64,000 bases of DNA from Staphylococcus delphini (GTDB lineage Bacteria > Bacillota > Bacilli > Staphylococcales > Staphylococcaceae): the NCBI RefSeq assembly GCF_900636325.1, contig NZ_LR134263.1:1550001-1614000 (forward strand). Reading direction: 5' to 3'. The position numbers and the translations under genes are program-made. The notes under the pieces are model-generated. The model did not search any database. It was not told the DNA's origin and saw only the letters and a list, made by a program, of their open reading frames with translations. Positions 1 to 9,947 of the stretch are shown in pieces. The first letter of the stretch is position 1. Each line of letters begins with the position of its first letter.

Positions 1-159
1 AGTGAGGCTGAAAATACCATCGAAGCCGAACTAGGTGACAATCTTTTTGTTCTCCTCTGTCTCGCAAACTCGCTCGATATCGATATGACAGAAAGCTTTA
101 ACCAAACGATGGAAAAATTCAACAAACGTGATAAAAATCGTTTTGAAAGAAAGACATAA
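1..159 (+). CDS. MazG-type nucleotide pyrophosphohydrolase, C-terminal part
   Basis: An open frame enters from the left edge and stops at 157-159. The 52 visible residues include ELGDNLFVLLCLANSLDID, which resembles the helical end of MazG-family NTP pyrophosphatases, where the E..D pair belongs to the metal-binding helix bundle. Enzymes of this family hydrolyse (deoxy)nucleoside triphosphates to monophosphates. It sits 15 bases before bshA on the same strand, as a MazG-like gene does in other staphylococci. Only the C-terminus is visible, so specificity cannot be judged. Confidence 0.7.
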   Translation, partial: SEAENTIEAELGDNLFVLLCLANSLDIDMTESFNQTMEKFNKRDKNRFERKT

Positions 160-174
160 AGGAGTACGACCTAT

Positions 175-1299
175 ATGAAGATTGGCATTACTTGTTATCC
201 CTCAGTGGGTGGTTCAGGGATCATCGCAACAGAACTCGGTATTTTAATGGCTGAACGTGGGCATGAAGTGCACTTTATTACTTCAAATATGCCATTTCGC
301 TTAAACAAACCGGTACCTAACATTACTTTTCATCAAGTTGACGTAAATCAATATGCTGTGTTCCAATATCCACCTTATGATATTTCGTTAAGTACAAAAA
401 TCGCAAATGTCATTAATGAATATGACTTAGATGTGCTCCATATGCATTACGCGATTCCACATGCGATTTGTGGGATTTTAGCGCGACAAATGTCTGGCAA
501 AGATATTAAAATTATGACGACTTTGCATGGTACAGATATTACAGTTCTCGGCTATGACCATTCATTGAGAAATGCGATTAAATTCGGCATCGAACAAAGT
601 GATATTGTTACGAGTGTGAGTGAATCATTAAAAGCCGAAACGAATGAGATTATTGCACCTCAAAAAGAGATTGTACCGATTTATAATTTTGTAAGAGAGT
701 CTGAATTTCCGACGGGTTATAATACCGGTTTAAAAGAAAGTTATGGCATTGCTCAAGACGAAAAAGTATTTATTCATGTGTCGAATTTCCGTAAAGTCAA
801 ACGGATTGATACGATTATTGATACATTTGCACTCGTTCGCAAACACATTAAATCCAAATTGTTGCTCATTGGCGATGGCCCTGAATTGCAAGATATGCGA
901 ATGAAAGTCCGCGAAATGGATCTTTCCGAAGATGTACTCTTTTTAGGTAAGCAAGATTGTATGAGTAATTTTTACCAAATGTCAGATATTGTGTTATTAA
1001 TGAGTGAAAAAGAAAGCTTTGGTCTTACCTTGTTAGAAGCAATGAAAACAGGCGTTGTTCCTATTGGTACACGTGCAGGCGGCATTCAAGAAGTCATCCA
1101 ACATCGTGAAACAGGCTTTTTAGTGGATATCGGCGACAGTCAAACCGCAGCTGACTATGCGCTAAAATTACTGACAGATGATGCATTATATCAATCGTTG
1201 CGTGATAATATGTTACACGATATTACAAAACGGTTCGATTCACAAATTATCGCTGACCAGTATGAACATTATTATAAAAAGATGATAGGGGAATTGTAA
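175..1299 (+). CDS. bshA: N-acetyl-alpha-D-glucosaminyl L-malate synthase BshA
   Basis: This is the first enzyme of bacillithiol synthesis, transferring GlcNAc from UDP-GlcNAc to L-malate in the cytosol. The 374-residue protein is a family-4 GT-B glycosyltransferase. The N-terminal glycine-rich loop GGSGIIATELG lies near residues 12-22. The C-terminal nucleotide-sugar motif ESFGLTLLEAM, with the two glutamates of the E-x7-E signature, lies near residues 280-290. Length matches the family. A good Shine-Dalgarno (AAAGGAG) precedes the ATG. It is followed after 3 bases by cca, in the conserved bshA-cca-birA order. The bacilliredoxin BrxA encoded at 24.4 kb uses the same thiol. Confidence 0.95.
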   Translation: MKIGITCYPSVGGSGIIATELGILMAERGHEVHFITSNMPFRLNKPVPNITFHQVDVNQYAVFQYPPYDISLSTKIANVINEYDLDVLHMHYAIPHAICGILARQMSGKDIKIMTTLHGTDITVLGYDHSLRNAIKFGIEQSDIVTSVSESLKAETNEIIAPQKEIVPIYNFVRESEFPTGYNTGLKESYGIAQDEKVFIHVSNFRKVKRIDTIIDTFALVRKHIKSKLLLIGDGPELQDMRMKVREMDLSEDVLFLGKQDCMSNFYQMSDIVLLMSEKESFGLTLLEAMKTGVVPIGTRAGGIQEVIQHRETGFLVDIGDSQTAADYALKLLTDDALYQSLRDNMLHDITKRFDSQIIADQYEHYYKKMIGEL

Positions 1300-1302
1300 T
1301 TC

Positions 1303-2505
1303 ATGAATCAATCTCAATTTGAATTAGCCAAACCTATTTTAGAACGTTTGATTCAACATGGATATGAAGCTTATTTTGTCGGTGGCTCAGTGCGAGATTT
1401 TATTATGAATCGGCCTATCCATGATGTAGACATTACGACGAATGCGACACCTGATGAAATTGAGGCACTCTTTGAACATACGATTCCCATTGGTAAAGAA
1501 CATGGCACTATCAATGTCGTATGGGAACACGAAAATTATGAAGTGACAACTTTCCGTGCTGAAGCTGAATATGTGGATCATCGTCGACCGACAGAAGTTT
1601 ATTTTGTCAGGGATTTATACCAAGATGTGGAACGTCGAGATTTTACGATGAACGCCATAGCGATGGATATCAACTACGAACGTATTGACCATTTTGATGG
1701 TGAACGCGATATTGAACAGCGTATCATTCGTACGGTAGGCGATGCAAAGACACGCTTTGACGAAGATGCACTAAGAATATTGCGCGGTTTACGTTTTAAG
1801 TCACAGCTCGGATTTACGATTGATAAGACGACATTTGAAGCGATGGCACAGCAAATGGCGGATTTGGAATATTTATCTATTGAACGCATTATGAACGAAC
1901 TGACATTATTAGTTAAAGGGCGCTATGTTGCGGAAACCTTTCCCAAACTCGAACCATTGCACTTGTGGCGTTACATCCCATATTTCAAAGATGTCGATGT
2001 CGCAGCGATAAAATTGAATGCACCGGTCGATATTGAATCGTTTTTAGCCATTCTCAGCTATCGTACAAATTATCAAGCGTTTAAGCCTTTAAAACTGAGT
2101 AATGCACAAGTTCGCATCATTCAAACGTTAATATCGGCTATTCAAAGGGCGCAAACCATAGATACTAAAGTGCAGCTCCAACAATTTGTGTACGACTTTG
2201 GCATTGAGGTTGCGCTAACAATCAATGAACTGCGACCGATATTAGAAGACAACCAAATCGATTTACCATCACCGATTATCTTTAACAGCGCAAGTCTCCA
2301 AGCTGTGTGGGAAGATTTGCCAATTCAATCACGAGAAGATTTAGCCATAGATGGGAAATGGTTAATGCAAGCGTTCCAATTAAAAGGCGGACCGTGGATT
2401 AAAGACGTATTACGCCAAGCTGAACATGCTGTGATTCAACGTGAAGTCAACAATCAAACAGAAGCTATCATTGAATGGGTGAGAACACATGTCAAAATAT
2501 CTTGA
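1303..2505 (+). CDS. cca: CCA-adding tRNA nucleotidyltransferase
   Basis: This enzyme adds or repairs the 3' CCA of tRNAs from CTP and ATP without a nucleic acid template. The 400-residue protein has the class II nucleotidyltransferase signature: GGSVRD near residue 27 and the catalytic carboxylates in DVDITT near residue 42. The RRDFTMNA block (motif B) and the DEDALRILRGLRF block follow. The length is normal for the Gram-positive enzyme. The gene starts 3 bases after bshA, and its last 17 bases overlap the start of birA, which suggests translational coupling. Confidence 0.95.
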   Translation: MNQSQFELAKPILERLIQHGYEAYFVGGSVRDFIMNRPIHDVDITTNATPDEIEALFEHTIPIGKEHGTINVVWEHENYEVTTFRAEAEYVDHRRPTEVYFVRDLYQDVERRDFTMNAIAMDINYERIDHFDGERDIEQRIIRTVGDAKTRFDEDALRILRGLRFKSQLGFTIDKTTFEAMAQQMADLEYLSIERIMNELTLLVKGRYVAETFPKLEPLHLWRYIPYFKDVDVAAIKLNAPVDIESFLAILSYRTNYQAFKPLKLSNAQVRIIQTLISAIQRAQTIDTKVQLQQFVYDFGIEVALTINELRPILEDNQIDLPSPIIFNSASLQAVWEDLPIQSREDLAIDGKWLMQAFQLKGGPWIKDVLRQAEHAVIQREVNNQTEAIIEWVRTHVKIS

Positions 2506-3460
2506 TCAAATATTAGAATTATTAACAGATGCAAGACCCGACTATATTTCGGGGCAGACGATTGCAGAACAGCTCAATATTTCACGGATGACGGTCAAAA
2601 AAACAGTTGATCAACTTAAAGCAGAGGGATTTTCAATTGATTCAATCCACAATAAAGGGCATCAATTGAAAGCTTTGCCACAATCATGGCATAAAGGAAT
2701 ATTGACCTCAATTTTTAAACATCAATCCTTTATCGCTCAATTTCAAACATATCCATCCGTAGACTCTACACAACAAGTCGCTAAAAAGGCAATTTTAAAC
2801 GATGACCGTACTATGCTCATTTTAAGCGATGAACAGACTGCAGGAAAAGGGCGTTTCAAACGTGTTTGGCAATCATCAAAAGGGAAAGGTTTATGGATGT
2901 CACTCGTTTTAAGACCAGACATTCCTTTTTCAATGCTGACGACGTTTAATTTATTTATGTCATTAGCCATCAGTGAAGCGATTCAGTCATTTAGTCCAGC
3001 AAAAGTTGAAATTAAATGGCCGAATGATATTTACATAGAAGGTCAAAAAGTATGCGGGTTTCTGACGGAAATGGTAGCAAATGCAGATGGGATTGAGGCA
3101 GTCATTTGTGGTATTGGCATTAATTTAAATCATGACGTTGCAGATTTTGACGACGCATTACAACAAACTGCAACGAGTGTCAAATTACATTATGGAAAAA
3201 ATATCAACTGCTATGACTTTTTAGAACAATTGATGCAACGTATTGAAGTACGTTATCAACAATTTTTGACTGAACCTTTTACAACCATTAAAGATGAATA
3301 TATTCAGCGCTCAAACATTTGGAATAAGCAATTACGTTTTACAGAAGGCAAACAACAATTTTATGGTAAAGTAATGGAAATTGATGACCAAGGCTTTTTA
3401 CTTGTCGTTGATCGTGATGGTGATTTCCACCGTTTAATGAGTGCAGATATTGATTTTTAA
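2489..3460 (+). CDS. birA: Biotin--protein ligase and biotin operon repressor BirA
   Basis: A bifunctional protein that makes biotinyl-5'-AMP, attaches biotin to carboxylase carriers and, as a dimer, represses biotin genes. The first 60 residues form a winged helix (ISRMTVKKTVDQLKAEG). The catalytic core carries the biotinyl-AMP loop GKGRFKRVWQSSKGKGLWMS near residues 128-147 and KWPNDIY near residue 178. A C-terminal SH3-like domain follows. At 323 residues it has the repressor-type length, so it should bind DNA. The ATG lies inside the end of cca. Confidence 0.95.
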   Translation: MSKYLDQILELLTDARPDYISGQTIAEQLNISRMTVKKTVDQLKAEGFSIDSIHNKGHQLKALPQSWHKGILTSIFKHQSFIAQFQTYPSVDSTQQVAKKAILNDDRTMLILSDEQTAGKGRFKRVWQSSKGKGLWMSLVLRPDIPFSMLTTFNLFMSLAISEAIQSFSPAKVEIKWPNDIYIEGQKVCGFLTEMVANADGIEAVICGIGINLNHDVADFDDALQQTATSVKLHYGKNINCYDFLEQLMQRIEVRYQQFLTEPFTTIKDEYIQRSNIWNKQLRFTEGKQQFYGKVMEIDDQGFLLVVDRDGDFHRLMSADIDF

Positions 3461-3487
3461 TCCATAAAGAGAGAAAGGAGGGGGCAT

Positions 3488-6190
3488 ATGGCGCATCAAC
3501 CCTGTTATGCTGTTGTCGATCTTGAAACGACAGGCAACCAAGCAGATTATGATGATATTATTCAAATTGGCATTACTTTTGTTCGTAACAATCAAATTAT
3601 TGACCATTATCACTCAATGATCAAAACCGATTTGACGATTCCGACTTTTATTCAAGCATTGACTTCCATTGAAGAAGAAATGTTAAATCAAGCACCTTAT
3701 TTTAAAGAAGTCGCACATGAAATTTATGCGAAAATTAAAGATTGTATTTTCGTCGCACATAATGTGAATTTCGACCTTAACTTTTTAAAACGTTCATTCA
3801 AAAAATGTCATATTCATTACCAACCGAAAAAAGTCATTGATACATTGGAACTCTTTAAAATTGCATTTCCAACAGAGAAAAGCTATCAACTGACAGAGCT
3901 TGCTGAATCATTAGGTATTCCGCTGACACAAGCACACCGCGCAGATGAAGACGCCTATACAACAGCGCGTATTATGATTTTGGCGTTTGAAAAGTTTGAG
4001 GTTTTACCGATTAACACAAAGAAACAACTGTATTATTTAAGCAAGCAATTAAAATATCAACTGGACGACTATTTTTTCGAACAAGTCCGTTTACATGATG
4101 CGACAAAAGAAATGACTGGATTAAATCAGTTTGAACAAATTTATTATCTCGCTCCACCTGATTTTGAAGTCAGTCACGTTCAGTTTGACGGTGATTTGAC
4201 CGCTTTGTATCGAACAATCGTTGACGCCTGTCATTACCAATATCGTGAAGAACAGCTTTATATGGCGCAAATTGTGTTTGACCAGCTCATGCATAACGAA
4301 AAAGCACTCATTGAAGCTGATACGGGTAGTGGAAAATCATTAGCTTATTTGGTCGCTTCATTAATGTATTATATCGAAACAGGCGAGCACGTCATGATTT
4401 CAACGAATACCAAAATGTTACAAAATCAATTGTTATTACAAGATATTCCGAAAATTAATGACGCACTTAATGTATCGATCAATGCGACGTTGATTAAAAG
4501 TAAACAAGACTACATTTCTTTAGGTCTTATTAGCCAAGTGTTAAAAGATGAAACGACCAATTATGATGTCAATTTATTAAAAATGCAATTACTCATTTGG
4601 ATACTAGAAACACGTACGGGTGATATTCAAGAACTGAACTTACGCGGTGGCCAAAAAATGTATTTCGAACAAAAAATCGAAACGTATGTCCCTGTACGTA
4701 AAGATTTTCATTATTACAACCATATTCGAACGAATGCATCCAAAATTCAAATAGGGATTACAAACCATGCGCATTTGTTATATTCATCACCTGAACATAC
4801 ACTGTATCAAATGTTCAAACATTGCATTATTGATGAAGCACATCGATTGCCAGATTATGCGATTGATTGTGCCATTCATGCATTCGGTTATGCAGATATT
4901 AAATATCAATTAGGGTTAATCGGTAAAACAGAAAATGAAAAACTGTTGAAACAAATCGATCAACTCGAACAGCAGCGTATTTTACAAAAGTTAGATATCC
5001 CACCGATTGATGTTTTTAGTATTAAACAAGACATTATTGAAATTCACGATATGAACGAACACTTTTTTGACCATATTTTCAATCAAGTGCATGAAGGTCA
5101 GTTATATGATGATGAAGCTTCGAAATTACATTATGCCTATGATATGGAACGCGATCAATTGATTCCGTTGTTACATCAATACATTTCCAAAATTAATGTC
5201 ACGCTTGAGCATTTCAATAATATGAAACATAAAGTGGTCAAAACGTTGCGTAAACATTTGCTCTATATTGTGGATCAATTGCGAGAAATCGAAACGGGAC
5301 TGAAAGCTGGGCATTTGTTTTATATTACGTTAAAAAATGTCCAACAAAAGTCGACGATTAAAATTCATCTTAAAGACGCATCCATTAAACAATTGTTAAC
5401 GGAGAAAATTTTAAAACAGTTCGAATCGATTTCGTTCGTTTCAGGCACATTGACGTTTAATGGCTCCTTTAAAAATTATCAAAAGTGGTTTGAAGAGGAT
5501 GTGCATTTCCAAACGTACAAGATTACGTCAGAACATCAACATAACGCCAACGCACACATCTTTGTGCCGAATGATATTAAACGTTACAATTATCAAAACC
5601 AAGAAGCATATATCCAAACGATTGTGGAATATATTGCCCGTTATGTCACGACTGTAGATAGTAAGTGCCTCGTACTCTTCACGAGCTATAAAATGTTATA
5701 CAATGTGATGGATTATTTAAATCAAATGTCTGAATTTGACGATTATGTGATTTTGTCACAACAACAAAGTCAAAATTATAAAATCGTGCAACAGTTCAAT
5801 CATTTTGATAAGGCGATATTACTAGGGACGAGTACATTTTTTGAAGGCTTTGATTATCAGGCGCACGGCATTAAATGTGTCATGATTGCGAAATTACCAT
5901 TTATGAATCATCATGCCGTCAAACCGATGTTACTGGCCAATGAGTTTGACAATGTCTTTAAAGATTATGTCTTACCTGAAGCTGTACTGAGATTTAGACA
6001 AGGATTAGGGCGCCTGTTGAGAAATGAAAATGATCAAGGGATTGTCGTTTCTTTTGATAATCGTTTAGTGCACAGTCAATATCGTCACTTTTTCCAAAAT
6101 ACGTTCACACATTTTCAACAACATCAAGGCAACATCAAACAGTTTGGACAATTGCTCCATCAAATGCAATCTCAACTCGATCAATCATGA
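3488..6190 (+). CDS. dinG: DinG-family helicase with N-terminal 3'-5' exonuclease domain
   Basis: The 900-residue protein has the Firmicute DinG layout. A DEDD exonuclease domain comes first: VVDLETTG near residue 9, [10 protein letters not shown] near 92 and HRADEDAY near 155. An XPD-like superfamily 2 helicase follows, with Walker A DTGSGKS near residue 279 and a DEAH box near 448. The iron-sulfur cysteine cluster of E. coli DinG is not visible. The staphylococcal homologue is known to act as a 3'-5' exonuclease rather than an active helicase. A strong Shine-Dalgarno, GAAAGGAGG, precedes the ATG. It probably acts in DNA repair or end processing. Confidence 0.9.
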   Translation: MAHQPCYAVVDLETTGNQADYDDIIQIGITFVRNNQIIDHYHSMIKTDLTIPTFIQALTSIEEEMLNQAPYFKEVAHEIYAKIKDCIFVAHNVNFDLNFLKRSFKKCHIHYQPKKVIDTLELFKIAFPTEKSYQLTELAESLGIPLTQAHRADEDAYTTARIMILAFEKFEVLPINTKKQLYYLSKQLKYQLDDYFFEQVRLHDATKEMTGLNQFEQIYYLAPPDFEVSHVQFDGDLTALYRTIVDACHYQYREEQLYMAQIVFDQLMHNEKALIEADTGSGKSLAYLVASLMYYIETGEHVMISTNTKMLQNQLLLQDIPKINDALNVSINATLIKSKQDYISLGLISQVLKDETTNYDVNLLKMQLLIWILETRTGDIQELNLRGGQKMYFEQKIETYVPVRKDFHYYNHIRTNASKIQIGITNHAHLLYSSPEHTLYQMFKHCIIDEAHRLPDYAIDCAIHAFGYADIKYQLGLIGKTENEKLLKQIDQLEQQRILQKLDIPPIDVFSIKQDIIEIHDMNEHFFDHIFNQVHEGQLYDDEASKLHYAYDMERDQLIPLLHQYISKINVTLEHFNNMKHKVVKTLRKHLLYIVDQLREIETGLKAGHLFYITLKNVQQKSTIKIHLKDASIKQLLTEKILKQFESISFVSGTLTFNGSFKNYQKWFEEDVHFQTYKITSEHQHNANAHIFVPNDIKRYNYQNQEAYIQTIVEYIARYVTTVDSKCLVLFTSYKMLYNVMDYLNQMSEFDDYVILSQQQSQNYKIVQQFNHFDKAILLGTSTFFEGFDYQAHGIKCVMIAKLPFMNHHAVKPMLLANEFDNVFKDYVLPEAVLRFRQGLGRLLRNENDQGIVVSFDNRLVHSQYRHFFQNTFTHFQQHQGNIKQFGQLLHQMQSQLDQS

Positions 6191-6257
6191 TGTGGTAGAA
6201 GTTCGGCAGTAGTTTTGTTAAAATAATAACAGTATTAAAACATATAGGAGAATGGTT

Positions 6258-7550
6258 ATGAAAACAACGATTAAAGAAGCAAAGAATAAAATTGGCCAAG
6301 AAGTTACGATTGGTGCTTGGCTAGCGAATAAACGTTCAAGTGGTAAAATCGCATTCTTACAATTGCGTGACGGTACAGGATTTATGCAAGGTGTTGTCGT
6401 TAAAGCAGATGTTGATGAGGAAATCTTTCAACGTGCGAAATCATTAACACAAGAAACATCATTGTATGTGACTGGTGAAATTACTGAAGACAACCGCTCA
6501 GACTTAGGTTATGAGATGCAAGTCAAACATATTGAAGTGATTCACGAAGCACATGACTATCCGATTACACCTAAAAATCATGGTACTGAATTTTTAATGG
6601 ACCACCGCCATTTATGGTTACGTTCTAAAAAACAACATGCTGTGATGAAAATTCGTAACGAAATCATCCGTGCAACATATGAGTTCTTTAATGAAAATGG
6701 CTTCACGAAAATTGATCCACCGATTTTAACAGCAAGTGCACCAGAAGGCACAAGTGAATTGTTCCATACGAAATACTTTGATGAAGATGCCTTCTTATCA
6801 CAAAGTGGACAACTTTACATGGAAGCTGCGGCAATGGCATACGGAAAAGTATTTTCATTTGGTCCAACATTCCGTGCCGAAAAATCAAAAACACGTCGCC
6901 ATTTAATTGAATTCTGGATGATTGAACCTGAAATGGCATTTACAACACATGAAGAGAGTTTAGAAGTACAAGAGGCGTATGTTTCATATGTCGTACAAGC
7001 TGTGCTTAAAAACTGTCAAATTGAACTTAAATTATTGGAACGCGACACATCAAAATTAGAAAAAGTACAAGCGCCATTTCCACGTATTTCTTATGATGAT
7101 GCGATTAAGTTTTTACATGAAGCAGGTTTTGACGATATTGAATGGGGCGATGACTTCGGCGCACCACACGAAACAGCGATTGCCAACCATTACGACTTGC
7201 CTGTATTCATTGTGAACTATCCAACAAAAATTAAACCATTCTACATGCAACCAAATCCAGAAAATGATGACACAGTGCTTTGTGCGGATTTAATTGCACC
7301 TGAAGGCTATGGCGAAATTATCGGTGGCTCTGAGCGTATTAACGACCTCGAGTTGTTAGAACAACGTATCGATGAACATCAACTTGATACAGAAAGCTAT
7401 CAATATTACTTAGATTTACGTAAATATGGTAGTGTACCGCACAGTGGTTTTGGTTTAGGCTTAGAACGTACTGTGGCATGGATTGCTGGTGTGGAACACG
7501 TGCGTGAAACATCACCATTCCCACGCTTGTTAAATCGTTTGTATCCATAA
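6258..7550 (+). CDS. asnS: Asparaginyl-tRNA synthetase
   Basis: A class IIb synthetase charging tRNA-Asn. The 430-residue protein begins [16 protein letters not shown], with an OB-fold anticodon domain in the first 110 residues. Class II motif 2 follows ([19 protein letters not shown], near residue 212), and motif 3 is at the end ([13 protein letters not shown]). I start at 6258 rather than the ATG at 6252 because AGGAG at 6246-6250 is 7 bases from the former and only 1 base from the latter. The 67-base upstream gap is too short for a T-box. Confidence 0.96.
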   Translation: MKTTIKEAKNKIGQEVTIGAWLANKRSSGKIAFLQLRDGTGFMQGVVVKADVDEEIFQRAKSLTQETSLYVTGEITEDNRSDLGYEMQVKHIEVIHEAHDYPITPKNHGTEFLMDHRHLWLRSKKQHAVMKIRNEIIRATYEFFNENGFTKIDPPILTASAPEGTSELFHTKYFDEDAFLSQSGQLYMEAAAMAYGKVFSFGPTFRAEKSKTRRHLIEFWMIEPEMAFTTHEESLEVQEAYVSYVVQAVLKNCQIELKLLERDTSKLEKVQAPFPRISYDDAIKFLHEAGFDDIEWGDDFGAPHETAIANHYDLPVFIVNYPTKIKPFYMQPNPENDDTVLCADLIAPEGYGEIIGGSERINDLELLEQRIDEHQLDTESYQYYLDLRKYGSVPHSGFGLGLERTVAWIAGVEHVRETSPFPRLLNRLYP

Positions 7551-7558
7551 AAGGTACC

Positions 7559-7610
7559 GATGTAATGATGTTGGGTGATGTTGATGGGCATTACATCACC
7601 ACATCTTTTA
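7559..7610 (+). terminator. Inverted repeat between asnS and dnaD
   Basis: GGTGATGT at 7574-7581 pairs with ACATCACC at 7593-7600, and GATGTAATG at 7559-7567 can alternatively pair with CATTACATC at 7589-7597. A weak T-rich tail (CTTTTA) follows. It may act as a partial terminator, or the two competing pairings may form an alternative-structure leader for dnaD. Confidence 0.4.
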
Positions 7611-7735
7611 CGGGGGTGAGAAGCTGAAATTCTTTGACAATAGGGATTTCACACTCACTCTCTTTTTATTCTAACTATAGCGGTGCGTCGAGAATACATG
7701 GTTGTCACATGACTGGCGAAATAGGAGGGGAACTA

Positions 7736-8428
7736 ATGAACCAACGAGAACTGCAAATACGTCCTGTAGTGATTCGCTATGAATTGCTTGAGCATTATCA
7801 AGAGTTAGGCCTTAACGAAAATGATTTAGTGATTTTAATTAAAATTTTATATGCTTATGAAGCTTCGAATGAGCAGCCTTCTATTGATATGTTGAAAAAG
7901 GGGACAACGATGCAATCATCAGAAGTGACCGCGATTATACAAAAATTGATACAACTCGGTTTATTAGCGATGCGCGTCGAAAAAAATAATGAGGGTAAAT
8001 TCACTGAATATATAAATCTTGATGGCTTTTACGAACAATTGGCTTCAATTTTTAAACAAATCGAGCAATCCAAAGAAACGATATCTGAAGAAGAAGCATT
8101 TAAAATGGTGTTCAAAAAAATCGAGACTGCGTTTGGACGGGCATTGTCACCATTAGAAATTGAACATCTTAACCAATGGATTGATGTCGATCATTATGCC
8201 GTTGAATTGATTGATGCGGCGATTGATGAAGCGTTGGCACATCAAAAAACATCACTTAAATATATTGATCGCATTTTACTCAATTGGCAAAAAAATAATG
8301 TCACAACAGTGAAAGACGCACAACCCATACGGGCAAAATTTAAAAAACAACCTCAGCAACCTTCTCAAAAAACAGAACACATTCCGAAATTTAATTGGCT
8401 GAAAGGAGAGAATCCTTTTGATAAGTAA
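7736..8428 (+). CDS. dnaD: Replication initiation protein DnaD
   Basis: DnaD remodels origin DNA and helps load the replicative helicase in PriA- and DnaA-dependent initiation. The protein begins MNQRELQIRPVVIRY and has about 230 residues. An N-terminal winged helix with a DnaD-type oligomerisation region (LNENDLVILIKILYAY) precedes the C-terminal DnaD/DnaB2 domain, where DRILLNWQ near residue 180 is typical. The frame is open further upstream, but AGGAGGGG at 7722-7730 selects the ATG at 7736. The dnaD-nth-ypoC order is the same as in Bacillus subtilis. Confidence 0.92.
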   Translation: MNQRELQIRPVVIRYELLEHYQELGLNENDLVILIKILYAYEASNEQPSIDMLKKGTTMQSSEVTAIIQKLIQLGLLAMRVEKNNEGKFTEYINLDGFYEQLASIFKQIEQSKETISEEEAFKMVFKKIETAFGRALSPLEIEHLNQWIDVDHYAVELIDAAIDEALAHQKTSLKYIDRILLNWQKNNVTTVKDAQPIRAKFKKQPQQPSQKTEHIPKFNWLKGENPFDK

Positions 8429-9092
8429 AAAGAAAGCACTTGAAATGATTGATGTCATTGATCAAATGTTTCCGGATGCACAGTGCGAACTTGTACATGA
8501 AAATCCATTCGAATTAACGATTGCTGTATTACTCTCAGCACAATGTACCGACAATACGGTGAACCGTGTGACCAAGGACTTATTTCAGAAGTATCACACG
8601 CCGGAAGACTATTTAGCTGTAGATTTAGAAGAGTTACAACAAGATATTCGTTCAATCGGACTCTATCGAAATAAGGCAAAAAATATTCAAAAGCTATCGC
8701 AATCTTTACTCGATCAATATGACGGCACCGTGCCACATACGCATGAACAACTAGAAGGATTAGCTGGTGTAGGGCGAAAAACAGCCAATGTCGTCATGAG
8801 TGTAGCGTTTGGGGAACCTGCACTCGCTGTTGATACACATGTTGAACGTGTGTCAAAACGTTTAGGCATTTGTCGTTGGAAAGATAGTGTGACAGAAGTA
8901 GAACGTCGACTCACTTCAATCATACCGAGAGAACGTTGGACGAAAAGTCATCATCAACTGATCTTTTTCGGTCGTTATCACTGTTTAGCGAAAAAACCAA
9001 AGTGCGGTGGCTGTCCATTGTTTGAAGATTGTCGTGAAGGCCAAAAACGTTATCGTGCATCATTGAAAAAAGTGGCAGGTGCATCATCATGA
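8418..9092 (+). CDS. nth: Endonuclease III
   Basis: A bifunctional DNA glycosylase/AP lyase removing oxidised pyrimidines in base excision repair. The helix-hairpin-helix LAGVGRKTANVV is near residue 115, followed by the catalytic aspartate in VDTHVERV. The C-terminal [4Fe-4S] cysteines fit C-x6-C-x2-C-x5-C (CLAKKPKCGGCPLFEDC). Translation starts at a TTG, 7 bases after AAAGGAGAG, inside the last 11 bases of dnaD. Length (224 residues) is typical. Confidence 0.94.
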   Translation: MISKKKALEMIDVIDQMFPDAQCELVHENPFELTIAVLLSAQCTDNTVNRVTKDLFQKYHTPEDYLAVDLEELQQDIRSIGLYRNKAKNIQKLSQSLLDQYDGTVPHTHEQLEGLAGVGRKTANVVMSVAFGEPALAVDTHVERVSKRLGICRWKDSVTEVERRLTSIIPRERWTKSHHQLIFFGRYHCLAKKPKCGGCPLFEDCREGQKRYRASLKKVAGASS

Positions 9093-9424
9093 ATCATCAA
9101 GAAATCATTGCAAAGATGTCAACATTAGAAGAAGCATTAGACGACTATGCGAAACAGCGCAAAATAGGGCGTGACGCATCAATTGCGTTGTTGGATGATT
9201 ATTATGATGCGTTAATCCGTTATTTTAATGTGATTAATGAAGTAGAAGATTATCGGCTTGTGGCTCAGGAAAGTTTACGTATTGTGCCGTTCAATATTGA
9301 TGAACGTTTTGCATATATTGAAACACGTAAGCACCATTATATGGGATATCAGCAAATGAAGACGTTGAAATCTGAATTAGTGAAGATGTATGCAGCATAT
9401 CGTGCACGTCATCGCTTATCGTAA
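9089..9424 (+). CDS. ypoC: YpoC-like conserved protein
   Basis: A 111-residue, mostly helical acidic/basic protein with no catalytic motif that I can recognise. It overlaps the end of nth by 4 bases (ATGA), and in B. subtilis the gene after nth is ypoC, also followed by the ponA/recU block, so the assignment rests mainly on synteny. Function is unknown. Its stop codon coincides with the left edge of repeat copy A, so the repeat appears to have inserted, or its homology to begin, exactly at the end of the gene. Confidence 0.65.
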   Translation: MNHQEIIAKMSTLEEALDDYAKQRKIGRDASIALLDDYYDALIRYFNVINEVEDYRLVAQESLRIVPFNIDERFAYIETRKHHYMGYQQMKTLKSELVKMYAAYRARHRLS

Positions 9425-9846
9425 AAATTTCAAGTCTCAATCCATTCATATATTTTTGACTGATTAAATGATTTTAAAGTAGTTGGAAAATGAGGATGAA
9501 TGGATAAAACATTGATGCTATTGATTTATTGATTTCATAAACTTGCCCTCAGTTTGCTGTGTTTAATATAAGATTGCCCAGAAGGCTGAGACTCCTGAGG
9601 GATCAGCTGGTCCGGAAAATCCAATTCGGCATCGATCAAGTGTTCATTTCAATCAAGCCGAATTTAGTTGAAGGGCCAGCCCCTAGGAACGCGAAGCCAT
9701 GAAGGCAATCTAAAGCCACAAGACATAGGGAGGGCAAGTTTAACAAAAATATTGCATCAATAGCATCAAAAGTTTTCAAGCCCCAACCCTTGGTATACAC
9801 AACAAAATATAGTAAAGGAGCTGAGGAATCTTAATGTCCCAGCTCC
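9422..9846 (+). repeat. Intergenic repeat copy A (inverted partner of copy B)
   Basis: Bases 9422-9602 match the reverse complement of 46449-46630 almost perfectly, and 9677-9846 match the reverse complement of 45954-46125. The cores differ: 74 bases here (9603-9676) against 323 bases in copy B. Within this stretch, 9539-9741 is bounded by inverted ends AAACTTGCCCTC / GAGGGCAAGTTT. Nested stems are AGATTGCC 9571-9578 with GGCAATCT 9704-9711, GCTGGTCC 9606-9613 with GGGCCAGC 9673-9680, and AATTCGGC 9623-9630 with GCCGAATT 9657-9664. No coding frame is apparent. This accounts for the gene-free stretch between ypoC and pbp2. Confidence 0.9.
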
Positions 9847-9897
9847 ATTCCTACGATTTATAGATTTATGATTGATATAAGTGATGTGATAAATATG

Positions 9898-9937
9898 AAA
9901 AAGGAGCGGGGCGCTCATGCTAGCCCTGCTCCTTTTT
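9898..9937 (-). terminator. Rho-independent terminator of pbp2
   Basis: The stem AGGAGC-GGGGC pairs with GCCCT-GCTCCT, flanked by A5 on one side and T5 on the other. It lies 11 bases beyond the pbp2 stop and can act in both directions. Confidence 0.85.
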
Positions 9938-9947
9938 GTATGGCATT

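Noticed and set aside
6191..6257. T-box leader for asnS
   Set aside because: The gap is only 67 bases, with no specifier stem or T-box sequence.
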